A DNA stretch of 64,000 nucleotides from Ilyomonas sp965199905. GTDB taxonomy: Bacteria > Bacteroidota > Bacteroidia > Chitinophagales > Chitinophagaceae. Position numbers and translations under genes: made by a program. The first letter of the stretch is position 1; the number at the start of each line of letters is the position of its first letter. Location of the stretch: positions 1,674,001-1,738,000 of the forward strand of contig OZ241366.1 in the NCBI GenBank assembly GCA_965199905.1, written 5' to 3'. The notes below the pieces were generated by a model that saw only the letters and a list, made by a program, of their open reading frames with translations, did no database searches and was not told the DNA's origin. Of the stretch, positions 17,408-25,432 are shown piece by piece.

Positions 17408-18208
17408 ATGGATTATTTACAAACCATCATCAAAGGCATCGTTGAAGGCATTACCGAATTTTTACCCGTCTCCAGCACCGCGCATCTTAAGTACGCAAAC
17501 GGCTTGATGCACATTGATGATAGCGATCCGTTTATACAAATGTTCGATGTGGTGATTCAGCTTGGAGCCATCCTTTCAGTAGTGGTTTTGTATTATAAAA
17601 AGTTCTTCGATTTTTCAAAATCCATTTTCTATATCAAGCTCATCATTGCGGTAATACCGGCACTCATTTTCGGTGCTATTTTCAAAAAATATATTGATAC
17701 GGTTTTAGACAATTTAACCTTCATTGCCTGCGTCATGATCGGCGGCGGTATTATCCTTTTATTCATTGATAAACTCTTCACCAAAAACATTATTGACGAC
17801 GATAGGAAAATCACATTTCCACGCGCTTTTGTTATAGGTTGTTTCCAGGTTCTGGCAATCATTTTCCCGGGCTTAAGCCGCAGCGCTGCCACTATCATCG
17901 GTGGCATGAGCCAGAAGCTGACACGTCGTCTTGCCGCAGAGTTTTCTTTCTTTCTCGCGGTGCCAACAATGGCGGCTGCCAGTGCAAAAAGCTTTCTTGA
18001 TGTTTATAAAGAAAGCCCGTCAGTGTTGAATTCCGGTAATTATTCAGAACTCGCAGCCGGCTTCGTGGTTTCCTTTATTGTAGCCTTAATTGCTGTTAAG
18101 TTTTTTATCTCTTATCTGCAAAAGCATGGCTTTAAAGCCTTTGGCGTGTATCGTATTTTATTAGGTGCGACAATGCTGTTTCTCATTTTTGAAGGTTACG
18201 TGAAGTAG
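17408..18208 (+). CDS. uppP: Undecaprenyl-diphosphate phosphatase
   Basis: It removes a phosphate from undecaprenyl pyrophosphate to recycle the lipid carrier for peptidoglycan and surface glycans; loss or excess alters bacitracin sensitivity. The protein has about 266 residues with several membrane helices. The two signatures are present: EGITEFLPVSSTAHL near the N-terminus (catalytic Glu and Ser/Thr) and FPGLSRSAATIIGGM in the second half. The ATG at 17408 gives the standard N-terminus MDYLQTIIKGIVEG. The frame extends to 17351, but those residues come from repeat-copy DNA. Confidence 0.95.
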   Translation: MDYLQTIIKGIVEGITEFLPVSSTAHLKYANGLMHIDDSDPFIQMFDVVIQLGAILSVVVLYYKKFFDFSKSIFYIKLIIAVIPALIFGAIFKKYIDTVLDNLTFIACVMIGGGIILLFIDKLFTKNIIDDDRKITFPRAFVIGCFQVLAIIFPGLSRSAATIIGGMSQKLTRRLAAEFSFFLAVPTMAAASAKSFLDVYKESPSVLNSGNYSELAAGFVVSFIVALIAVKFFISYLQKHGFKAFGVYRILLGATMLFLIFEGYVK

Positions 18209-18210
18209 AA

Positions 18211-18244
18211 GCATTTGCCCAAATGCAAAACATAAGATACTTTG
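18211..18244 (+). promoter_or_regulatory. Palindrome plus promoter-like boxes before the MFS gene
   Basis: GCATTTGCCCAAATGC (18211-18226) is a perfect inverted repeat of 7 + 2 + 7. Its TTTG (18214-18217) lies 20 bases before TACTTTG (18238-18244), close to the Bacteroidota -33/-7 layout. A repressor or activator bound there would cover the -33 box. Confidence 0.4.
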
Positions 18245-18263
18245 CTTCAAAAAGGCAGGCTTA

Positions 18264-19562
18264 ATGCAAACCGCTTCTAAAAAAATAATCAATGGCTGGG
18301 CAATGTACGACTGGGCAAACAGTACGTATAGCTTGGTCATCACTTCTACCATTTTCCCATCTTATTATACTGCCATTGCACCCAGGCATGTCGAGGTATT
18401 CGGTCGCACATTTAACCGTGATGCTTTAGCGTCCTACACCATTTCATTGTCCTTTCTTGTCATTGCGTTTTTGTCGCCTGTACTATCTTCGATAGCCGAT
18501 TATAAAGGCAACAAGAAAAGCTTTATGAAGTTCTTTTGCTACCTCGGCTCGTTGTCGTGCTGCTCGCTTGTTTTCTTTACAGAAAACAATATTCTTTTTG
18601 GGCTTTTTCTTTCCATCATGGCATCCATCGGTTATTGCGGAAGCCTTGTTTTTTATAATGCTTACCTGCCGGAAATTGCTGAGGAAAATGACCAGGACAG
18701 GGTGAGTGCAAAAGGCTTCGCCATGGGTTATGTCGGCAGCGTCATTCTTATGGTGCTCAGTCTTGCCGTTATCATTGCCAACGATAATCTGAAACTGGGC
18801 TGGGGCTCATGGCCGGTGCGGCTTTCATTTCTATGTGTCGGATTTTGGTGGGCAGGTTTTGCGCAGATCACCTTCCGCGTTTTACCTACATCACTTCCTT
18901 CTGCCGGGCGACCGGAACATAACATTGTCGTCAATGGATTTTATGAGTTAAAGAAAGTGTGGAAACAGCTTACAAATTATCCAACATTAAAACGATTTCT
19001 GCGCAGCTTTTTCTTTTATAATATGGGCGTGCAAACGGTAATGTACATGGCAACTTATTTTGCCGCCGATGAAATAAAAATGGAATCTACGCAGCTCATC
19101 ATTACCATTCTCATCATCCAGGTTGTGGCCATATTTGGTGCCTATCTTTTTTCATTATTATCAAAAAAAACAAACAACATTTTTACGCTTGCAGTTATTA
19201 TTTTTTGCTGGATAGGCATCTGTATTTATGCCTTTTTTACGTTGACACCAACGGATTTTTATATCCTCGCTTTTTGTGTTGGAATGATTATGGGCGGCAT
19301 TCAATCTATGTCGCGCTCAACGTATTCCAAACTATTGCCCGAAACAAAAGATACCGCTTCTTACTTCAGCTTTTACGATGTATGCGACAAGTTAGGAACG
19401 GTTATCGGAACGCTGTCGTTTGGCTTCGTTGCCGAGATATCTCATGGTATGAGGAACTCGGTGCTGGCGCTGGCTACTTACTTCATCATTGGCTTTGTGC
19501 TGCTCATGTTTGTGCGCATGAAAACAAAACCTCATTTCGATCATGAATTTATACCCAATTGA
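18264..19562 (+). CDS. MFS transporter of the UMF1/Atg22-like family
   Basis: This 432-residue inner-membrane protein has about twelve predicted helices. The N-terminus NGWAMYDWANSTYSLVITS is the signature of the UMF1 (Atg22-like) branch of the major facilitator superfamily. Later motifs include GGIQSMSRSTYSKLLPE, the loop conserved in this branch, and a YFSFYDVCDKLGTVIG stretch. The substrate is unknown; yeast Atg22 exports amino acids. The MBL hydrolase gene starts within its last 20 bases, so the two are translationally linked. Confidence 0.88.
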   Translation: MQTASKKIINGWAMYDWANSTYSLVITSTIFPSYYTAIAPRHVEVFGRTFNRDALASYTISLSFLVIAFLSPVLSSIADYKGNKKSFMKFFCYLGSLSCCSLVFFTENNILFGLFLSIMASIGYCGSLVFYNAYLPEIAEENDQDRVSAKGFAMGYVGSVILMVLSLAVIIANDNLKLGWGSWPVRLSFLCVGFWWAGFAQITFRVLPTSLPSAGRPEHNIVVNGFYELKKVWKQLTNYPTLKRFLRSFFFYNMGVQTVMYMATYFAADEIKMESTQLIITILIIQVVAIFGAYLFSLLSKKTNNIFTLAVIIFCWIGICIYAFFTLTPTDFYILAFCVGMIMGGIQSMSRSTYSKLLPETKDTASYFSFYDVCDKLGTVIGTLSFGFVAEISHGMRNSVLALATYFIIGFVLLMFVRMKTKPHFDHEFIPN

Positions 19563-20385
19563 TACCGGCTTTTTCAAACTCGACGGTGGTGCCATGTTTG
19601 GCGTGGTGCCAAAAAGTATCTGGAACACATTGGTGCCTGCTGATGAAAACAACCTGTGCACGTGGGCAATGCGATGTTTATTAATTGAAGAAGACAACAG
19701 GTTGATTCTAATTGACACAGGTATCGGTAATAAGCAAAGCGATAAATTTTTAAGTCACTATCATTTGCATGGAAATGATACGTTGCAATCATCATTAGCG
19801 AAGCATGGCTTTGATAAAAATGACATCACTGATGTCATCCTTACACACTTACATTTTGATCATGTTGGCGGTGCGGTAGAAAGGGCAGGAAATAAATTGC
19901 AACTCACATTTCCCAATGCAACTTACTGGAGCAATAAAGCGCACTGGCAATGGGCAACAAAGCCAAACGCCCGCGAGAAAGCTTCATTTTTACCAGAAAA
20001 TATTTCGCCAATATATGAAAGCGGGCAACTGAAAATGATTGATGAAAACAATCCATTTTTCTCTGAAAATATTACCATCCGTTTTGCCAATGGTCATACA
20101 AAAAGTATGATGCTGCCGCAGATTCATTACAACGATACTACCATTCTTTATACGGCAGATTTACTGCCTTCTGTGGCTCACATTCCATTGCCTTATGTGA
20201 TGGGTTACGATATGTTCCCGCTTACGACTTTAGAAGAAAAAGAATTTTACGTAAACGAAGCTCTTAGTCACAATTATATTCTGTTCTTCGAACACGATGC
20301 TGTGAATGAATGTTGCACATTACAACAAACAGAAAAAGGCATCCGCGTAAAAGATACGTTCCCATTATCTCAGCTATTAGTGTAA
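19543..20385 (+). CDS. MBL-fold metallo-hydrolase
   Basis: This 280-residue zinc-dependent hydrolase has a metal motif THLHFDHVGG (His102, His104, Asp106, His107), later metal ligands in ANGHTKSM and YTADLLPS, and a terminal His in FFEHDA. The layout matches the lactonase and methyl-parathion-hydrolase-like branch (IDTGIGNK before the motif). The substrate is unknown. It overlaps the MFS gene by 20 bases, so the pair may take up or export and hydrolyse the same compound; that is inference. Confidence 0.85.
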   Translation: MNLYPIDTGFFKLDGGAMFGVVPKSIWNTLVPADENNLCTWAMRCLLIEEDNRLILIDTGIGNKQSDKFLSHYHLHGNDTLQSSLAKHGFDKNDITDVILTHLHFDHVGGAVERAGNKLQLTFPNATYWSNKAHWQWATKPNAREKASFLPENISPIYESGQLKMIDENNPFFSENITIRFANGHTKSMMLPQIHYNDTTILYTADLLPSVAHIPLPYVMGYDMFPLTTLEEKEFYVNEALSHNYILFFEHDAVNECCTLQQTEKGIRVKDTFPLSQLLV

Positions 20386-20445
20386 TGCCTTCTCTTTAGC
20401 GTTTGCTTATTAGCATCATCTTTCATTGCCATGTATCTTTGTGCT

Positions 20446-20988
20446 ATGCAAAAAAGAAGCATGGACGAGATGGAGCGCAAGTCTGTGGAAGAGTTCCGGC
20501 AGTCGCAAAAATTTCCGGTCATTGCCGTGCTGGAAAATGTGCGCAGCGCTTACAATGTAGGCAGCGTATTGCGCACGGCAGATGCCTTCCTGCTGCAAGC
20601 CGTTTATACAACCGGTTATACGCCTTATCCGCCACATAAACAGATTTCTAAAACGGCGTTAGGTGCCGATGAAACAGTAAGTTCAAAACACTTTGCTTGT
20701 GCAAAAGAAGCCATTGAAGAACTTAAGCAGAATGGCTATTCGGTATATGCTATTGAGCAGGTAAAGGATAGCATTTTGTTGCAGGATTTTGAAGTGAGTG
20801 AAGATGATAAAATTGCGTTTCTATTCGGCAACGAAGTAACCGGCGTTGAGCAGGAAACTATACTCTTATGCGATGATTGTATTGAGATTCCCCAAATGGG
20901 CATGAAGCATTCGATCAACATTGCAACAGCGGCGGGCATTGTGTTGTGGGAATGTGTAAAACAACAGATAACCACGCTAATTAAGTAA
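20446..20988 (+). CDS. RNA 2'-O-ribose methyltransferase, TrmH/SpoU family
   Basis: This 180-residue SAM-dependent enzyme methylates a ribose in tRNA or rRNA. The SPOUT motifs are VLENVRSAYNVGSVLRTADAF (motif 1 with Asn and Arg), FLFGNEVTGVEQE (motif 2) and EIPQMGMKHSINIATAAGIVLWE (motif 3, knot). The ATG at 20446 aligns MQKRSMDEMERKSVEEF with the usual start of the family in Bacteroidota. The target nucleotide cannot be told. The DinB-like gene begins one base after its stop. Confidence 0.9.
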   Translation: MQKRSMDEMERKSVEEFRQSQKFPVIAVLENVRSAYNVGSVLRTADAFLLQAVYTTGYTPYPPHKQISKTALGADETVSSKHFACAKEAIEELKQNGYSVYAIEQVKDSILLQDFEVSEDDKIAFLFGNEVTGVEQETILLCDDCIEIPQMGMKHSINIATAAGIVLWECVKQQITTLIK

Positions 20989-20989
20989 G

Positions 20990-21463
20990 ATGGAAACGCT
21001 CAGGCAACAATATAAATTAGTGCTCAATGCAAGGGAAGCTTTGTTTGCTTATTTGAGCACGATTCCATTTCAAAAACTGCATCAGCCGGTTGAGGCATTT
21101 AATAATAAATCTGTTTGTTATGTACTCAATCATATTGCGCTCACTTATGTAAGCTGGCTGAATGAGTTTGCCTTAAAAAACCCATTGCTGATGACAGATG
21201 AAACTGCCTGGCAAACGATGGATGATGTAAAAGCATTCTTTCTTGAAGCGGACGATGCATCATATAATTTTTTATCTTCTTTCGATGATGAAAACACAAT
21301 AATAACAGGCTTGAAAGCCAGGCAGAATGTGATGTTATCCTTATCGGTGTTACAGCTTTTTACGCATACCATCACGCATGAATTTCATCATAAAGGACAG
21401 GTATTGACAATGACAAGATTGTTGGGATATACACCGGTAGATACGGATATCATCAGAACATAA
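20990..21463 (+). CDS. DinB-like four-helix metal-binding protein
   Basis: This 157-residue protein has the DinB/YfiT pattern: an N-terminal helix with YKLVLNAREALFAYLS, a central His (VLNHIALTYVSW) and a C-terminal HTITHEFHHKGQVLTMTRLLGY with the paired His ligands. Many family members use bacillithiol or act as metal-dependent hydrolases; the role here is unknown. It starts one base after the methyltransferase stop and is followed 9 bases later by the prenyltransferase, so the three are probably one transcript. Confidence 0.82.
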   Translation: METLRQQYKLVLNAREALFAYLSTIPFQKLHQPVEAFNNKSVCYVLNHIALTYVSWLNEFALKNPLLMTDETAWQTMDDVKAFFLEADDASYNFLSSFDDENTIITGLKARQNVMLSLSVLQLFTHTITHEFHHKGQVLTMTRLLGYTPVDTDIIRT

Positions 21464-21472
21464 AATAAACAG

Positions 21473-22411
21473 ATGAGCACAATAAAGAACTATTTATCCT
21501 TAGTGAAATTCTCGCATACCATTTTCGCAATGCCGTTTGCATTGATTGGATTTTTTTTAGGGTTGAGAACACCATTCGGTTTTTATTCTTTCAATACGCA
21601 GCGGAACTTGAATAGAACAATTGGCTGGGATGATAATTTCACAAGTGATTTTTTCTCACCTAAGATACTTCTTAAGTTTCTTCTCGTTATCATCTGCATG
21701 ATAACCGCGCGTAGTGCTGCCATGGCTTTCAACCGTTATCTTGACAGAAGCTTTGATGCAAAAAATCCGCGCACGGCGATAAGAGAAATTCCGAAAGGAA
21801 TTATTTCTGCTGATAGTGCACTGCGCTTTACAATCGGATGTTGTATCCTGTTTCTTATAGCTACTTATTTCATCAATACAATCTGTTTTTTTTTGTCGCC
21901 TGTTGCATTATTTGTGGTGCTGTTTTATAGTTATACCAAACGCTTTACACCGCTGTGTCATTTGGTGTTGGGCTTGGGCTTGAGCTTAGCGCCAATCGGA
22001 GCTTATCTCGCTGTAACAGGCAAGTTTGATGTATTGCCAATTCTCTTTTCGTTTGCCGTTATTTTTTGGGTAAGTGGTTTCGATGTTATTTATGCGCTGC
22101 AGGATGTTGAATTTGATCAGTCACAACACTTGTATTCGATACCTGCTATACTTGGAAAAAACAAAGGACTGAAAGTGTCGTCATTGCTGCATGTGCTAAG
22201 TGCAATATGCGTGATTACTGCCGGTGTTTACGGACACTTTCACTGGGTATACTGGATTGGAATTGCTGTGTTTGTCGGTATGCTTATCTATCAGCATTCT
22301 ATTGTGGCGCCGCACAATTTAAATCGTGTAAACATCGCATTTATGACCGCTAACGGAATAGCAAGTGTCGTGTTCGCTGTATTGGTAATTGGTGATTTGT
22401 TGTTGTTCTAA
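21473..22411 (+). CDS. UbiA-family prenyltransferase, probably menaquinone (futalosine) type
   Basis: This 312-residue polytopic enzyme transfers a polyprenyl chain to an aromatic acceptor. Both Asp motifs are present: NRYLDRSFDAKNPRTA and DVIYALQDVEFDQSQHLYSIP. The N-terminus KFSHTIFAMPFALIGFFLGL is that of UbiA/MqnP proteins. Bacteroidota do not make ubiquinone, so a role in menaquinone synthesis by the futalosine route is my inference. It carries an extra loop of about 40 residues between helix one and the first Asp motif (roughly residues 30-65, rich in N, T and D). Confidence 0.85.
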   Translation: MSTIKNYLSLVKFSHTIFAMPFALIGFFLGLRTPFGFYSFNTQRNLNRTIGWDDNFTSDFFSPKILLKFLLVIICMITARSAAMAFNRYLDRSFDAKNPRTAIREIPKGIISADSALRFTIGCCILFLIATYFINTICFFLSPVALFVVLFYSYTKRFTPLCHLVLGLGLSLAPIGAYLAVTGKFDVLPILFSFAVIFWVSGFDVIYALQDVEFDQSQHLYSIPAILGKNKGLKVSSLLHVLSAICVITAGVYGHFHWVYWIGIAVFVGMLIYQHSIVAPHNLNRVNIAFMTANGIASVVFAVLVIGDLLLF

Positions 22412-22424
22412 AATAAGCTAAACG

Positions 22425-22545
22425 GAACGATGGTTACGTTGCTTAAGCATTGCCTGGAACCTTGATAGGAAATTGTTGCTGCTTCGACGTGTAAGAATCA
22501 CAACTGCCGATTACAAAAGTGATGACGATGGCTATGAGAAAACAA
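22425..22545 (-). repeat. Dispersed intergenic repeat, copy C (long type), with partial second end
   Basis: On the minus strand the copy runs from AGCCATCGTC (22523-22532) to GGTTCCAGGCAATGC (22447-22461). In between it has GTGATTCTTACACGTC and AGCAGCAACAATTTCC. Directly beside its 3' end, an isolated piece matching the other end (GATGGTTAC, 22430-22438) suggests a second, mostly lost copy or an imprecise event. It lies between two convergent genes. The rest of the gap to 22656 is low-complexity spacer. Confidence 0.75.
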
Positions 22546-22656
22546 AAAAACGCTTCCAACAACCATGATATAACCAGTAAACACCTGGTGACTTGTAGCT
22601 TACAGCTAATAACCCGAAGCTCAAAGCTCACAATTCTCAGCCCGAAACCTTTTCTT

Positions 22657-23367
22657 CTACGGATTTGTTCCCCACAGGCTGGCTGATTTTACAAACACGC
22701 GACTGTCTAATTTCAATTCGTGAACTACGAATTCGGCAAGGTCTTCGGGTTGCATAATGTTTTCGCCGCTTTTTGAGATACCTAAATCATCAGTCATATC
22801 GGTTGCCATGGTGCTGGGCATTAAAGTGCTCACACGGATATTGTGTTTTCTCACTTCTCCCATTAAAGCTTCCATAAAACCAATGACGGCAAACTTGGAA
22901 GAACTGTAAGCGCCGGCATTGGCATTGGCGCGCAAGCCGGCAGAAGAAGCAACAGTTATAATATCGCCGGCATTATTCTTTATCATGTGCGGCAACAAAG
23001 TTTTGGTAACATAATACACACCAAATACATTGACACGAAATATATTTTCCCATTCGGCAGTATCCATTTCGAGAGTGCTGCCCAGGGACGCGATGCCGGC
23101 ATTGTTTATCAGGATATTAACCGTACCTAATTGCTGCTGCAAATACTGAATCGCGCTCATTATCGCATCACAATCGGAAACATCGGCAACGGCTGAATGA
23201 ACAACGCCATATTTACTAATTTCTTTTACCGTTTCGGGCAAATTTGCCGTCGTACGGGCTATTAAACCAAGCTCTACACCTTCTTTTGCTAATGCCATCG
23301 CGATGGCTTTTCCCACGCCTCTGCCTGCACCGGTAATAATCGCTTTTTTTCCTTTTAGTGATTGCAT
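22657..23367 (-). CDS. Short-chain dehydrogenase/reductase, FabG-like
   Basis: This 236-residue NAD(P)-dependent oxidoreductase has a cofactor motif ITGAGRGVGKAIA, the NNAG structural motif (ILINNAGIAS) and catalytic Ser, Tyr and Lys in VASSAGLRANANAGAYSSSKFAV. The single-domain length and sequence resemble 3-ketoacyl reductases, but it is not next to fatty acid genes, so another ketone or alcohol substrate is equally possible. It follows the cystathionine beta-synthase gene by 43 bases on the same strand. Confidence 0.9.
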   Translation of the reverse strand: MQSLKGKKAIITGAGRGVGKAIAMALAKEGVELGLIARTTANLPETVKEISKYGVVHSAVADVSDCDAIMSAIQYLQQQLGTVNILINNAGIASLGSTLEMDTAEWENIFRVNVFGVYYVTKTLLPHMIKNNAGDIITVASSAGLRANANAGAYSSSKFAVIGFMEALMGEVRKHNIRVSTLMPSTMATDMTDDLGISKSGENIMQPEDLAEFVVHELKLDSRVFVKSASLWGTNP

Positions 23368-23410
23368 AGGTTATCTGTTAGGTTAGCATTTATATTGATT
23401 ATCTTTCTGT

Positions 23411-24766
23411 TTATTTCGCAAGGCTTTGCAGCACATCATACTTTGTGATAATGTGATAATCGCCCTGGTCGTCCTTTGCAAGCACTGCACCATTTTCTTT
23501 GTTAATGAGGCTACTTATTTTTTCTATTTGCGCATCGAGGGCTACAATGGGATATAGTTTTTCCATTACACTTGTTACTCTTTCATTGCGCATGTTTGGG
23601 TTATGAAAGACTTGTTTGAACAACCCACTTTCGCTGATGGAGCCAACCGGCCCGGCGCCATCCATCACAGGTATGTGCTCAATATCGTATTTCTTCATGA
23701 GATCCACAGCATCGGCTACTGTGCTGTTTGAGCCGATGGTGATTAAGCGTTTGGCACCACGACCGCTAATGATATCGCGGCATGTTTTTACATCGAGAAA
23801 ACCACGTTCGAGCATCCATTGATCGTTATACACTTTGCCAACATACCGACTGCCGTGATCGCAGAAAATAACAACCACAACGTCATCTTTTTTTAGTTCT
23901 TTTTTGAGTTGTAATAAACCCTGTAATGCACTACCGGCGCTGTATCCGGCAAAAATGCCTTCTTCTTTTGCAATACGCCGAGCCATCACGGCGCCGTCTT
24001 TATCAGATACTTTTACAAACTTGTCTATCACGCTCATATCGTAATTCTGCGGTACGAAATCTTCACCGATTCCTTCAGTGATATAAGGATGCACTTCTTT
24101 CATATCTATCTCGCCGGTATCAAAATATTTTGTGAGCAAAGAGCCGTAGCTATCGATTGCCCAGACCTTAATGTCAGGATTTTTTTCTTTAAGAAATTTA
24201 CCTGCGCCGGTGATGGTTCCTCCTGTTCCCGTGGCAACTACAAAATGTGTGATTTTTCCTTCGGTTTGTTCCCAGATTTCCGGTCCGGTTTGCTCGTAAT
24301 GCGCCAGCTGGTTAGCGAGGTTGTCGTATTGATTTACATAAAATGAATCCGGTATTTCGGTAGCCAAACGCTTCGATACCGAGTAATAACTTTTTGGGTC
24401 ATCTGGTTCAACGTTGGTCGGGCAAACAATCACTTCAGCACCTACAGCTTTCAGGATGTCAACTTTCTCTTTACTTTGCTTATCTGTAGTGGTGAAGATG
24501 CATTTATAACCTTTTATTATCGCTGCTAAAGCTAAACCCATCCCGGTGTTTCCGCTGGTGCCTTCGATGATAGTGCCGCCGGGTTTTAATTTCCCTTCTT
24601 TCTCGGCTGCTTCTATCATACGCAAAGCCATGCGGTCTTTTACCGAATTGCCGGGATTGAAATATTCCACTTTCGCCAGCACTGTGCATGGCAGCTCTTT
24701 CGTAATGTTATTAAGCTTTATAAGCGGTGTATCACCAATGGTTTCCAGTATATTATTGAGCCACAT
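23411..24766 (-). CDS. Cystathionine beta-synthase-like PLP enzyme with CBS domain pair
   Basis: The 451 residues are in two parts. The PLP fold II part (about 1-320) has the lysine in NPGNSVKDRMAL (Lys43) and the phosphate loop EGTSGNTGMGLA. A CBS-domain pair (about 335-451, starting CRDIISGRGAKRLITIGS) follows. This layout matches cystathionine beta-synthase (serine plus homocysteine to cystathionine), with CBS domains as a regulatory module. Cysteine synthases normally lack the CBS pair. No transsulfuration partner is seen nearby. Confidence 0.88.
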   Translation of the reverse strand: MWLNNILETIGDTPLIKLNNITKELPCTVLAKVEYFNPGNSVKDRMALRMIEAAEKEGKLKPGGTIIEGTSGNTGMGLALAAIIKGYKCIFTTTDKQSKEKVDILKAVGAEVIVCPTNVEPDDPKSYYSVSKRLATEIPDSFYVNQYDNLANQLAHYEQTGPEIWEQTEGKITHFVVATGTGGTITGAGKFLKEKNPDIKVWAIDSYGSLLTKYFDTGEIDMKEVHPYITEGIGEDFVPQNYDMSVIDKFVKVSDKDGAVMARRIAKEEGIFAGYSAGSALQGLLQLKKELKKDDVVVVIFCDHGSRYVGKVYNDQWMLERGFLDVKTCRDIISGRGAKRLITIGSNSTVADAVDLMKKYDIEHIPVMDGAGPVGSISESGLFKQVFHNPNMRNERVTSVMEKLYPIVALDAQIEKISSLINKENGAVLAKDDQGDYHIITKYDVLQSLAK

Positions 24767-24780
24767 AAATCTGTTTGCAG

Positions 24781-24788
24781 CAAATATA
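24781..24788 (-). promoter_or_regulatory. Candidate -7 box for the cystathionine beta-synthase gene
   Basis: On the minus strand this reads TATATTTG, an exact TAnnTTTG match, 14 bases before the start codon. No good -33 box was found. Confidence 0.4.
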
Positions 24789-24958
24789 ATTTAATGAAAA
24801 TAAGGATACCATTAAAGGTGTTGCGCCGCTAAAAAGAGACAAACAGTTAATGCATCTTCACTGTCATAAATATCCCCGCAAAAAAACATTTATCATCACA
24901 ACTTCAATCTTTATTATTCACAAAAAAATCAAGGAATACGCATAGCATAAAGCGCATC

Positions 24959-25147
24959 TTACAACACAATACACAAAACAACGGCAGCTGCCAAACCCAA
25001 TAGCAGCGGGGTATCTATGCTATTCAATACTGATTTTCTGTACGTTTCATTAGACAGGTATTCGTTTACATCACACGTCTGGCTCACATACACCATGATA
25101 AATATGAAGTACACGACATACCCGGAAAGGATAAGTAGTGTTTGCAT
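24959..25147 (-). CDS. Small two-helix membrane protein
   Basis: I do not recognise this protein. It has 62 residues, starting at the ATG at 25147 (MQTLLILSGYVVYFIFIMVY). It has two hydrophobic segments (about 2-22 and 44-61) joined by a polar loop containing CDVNEYLSNETYRKS. The balance of two clean helices and a polar hairpin makes a real gene plausible, but there is no homology evidence. The 190 bases between it and the upstream gene hold nothing else I can name. Confidence 0.45.
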   Translation of the reverse strand: MQTLLILSGYVVYFIFIMVYVSQTCDVNEYLSNETYRKSVLNSIDTPLLLGLAAAVVLCIVL

Positions 25148-25297
25148 AGGTTTCAATTAATAGCTATAGCAAGCTACATGTATTTCATTTAGGACAATAC
25201 ATTTTTATAAAAGGGATACTTTTTTAATCTGTTTCTAAGTTATAATCATTCTGTCTTTTTCAATTCATTTTAATAATAAAATAAAGATATAAAAGGC

Positions 25298-25413
25298 AAA
25301 AGAGGCTGTCTCAAAAGTAGAGACAGCCTCTTTTTTATTCGGATACCTGATAGAGAAAGTTCTCGTTTAAGCGATTCTCAAAGCCTTTATTTTACTTTTG
25401 AGACAGCTTCTTT
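25298..25413. mobile_element. Short inverted-repeat element, MITE-like relic
   Basis: The left end AAAGAGGCTGTCTCAAAAGT (25298-25317 region) is inverted at the right as ACTTTTGAGACAGC at 25394-25407, continuing TTCTTT to 25413, with one mismatch in 20. Such GAGGCTGTCTCAAAAGT ends look like transposon termini. The left end is also followed by its own inverse (GAGACAGCCTCT, 25320-25331) and six T, making a perfect 12-base hairpin that could end transcription in either direction. No transposase remains. It lies downstream of the aldolase gene. Confidence 0.6.
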
Positions 25414-25432
25414 TTAATGACAGAGTTTCTGT

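Noticed and set aside
20434..20441. TATCTTTG as a promoter for the TrmH-like gene
   Set aside because: An exact box, but it lies only 4 bases before the preferred start codon and would place the transcript start inside the coding sequence. Kept out unless the true start is at 20461.
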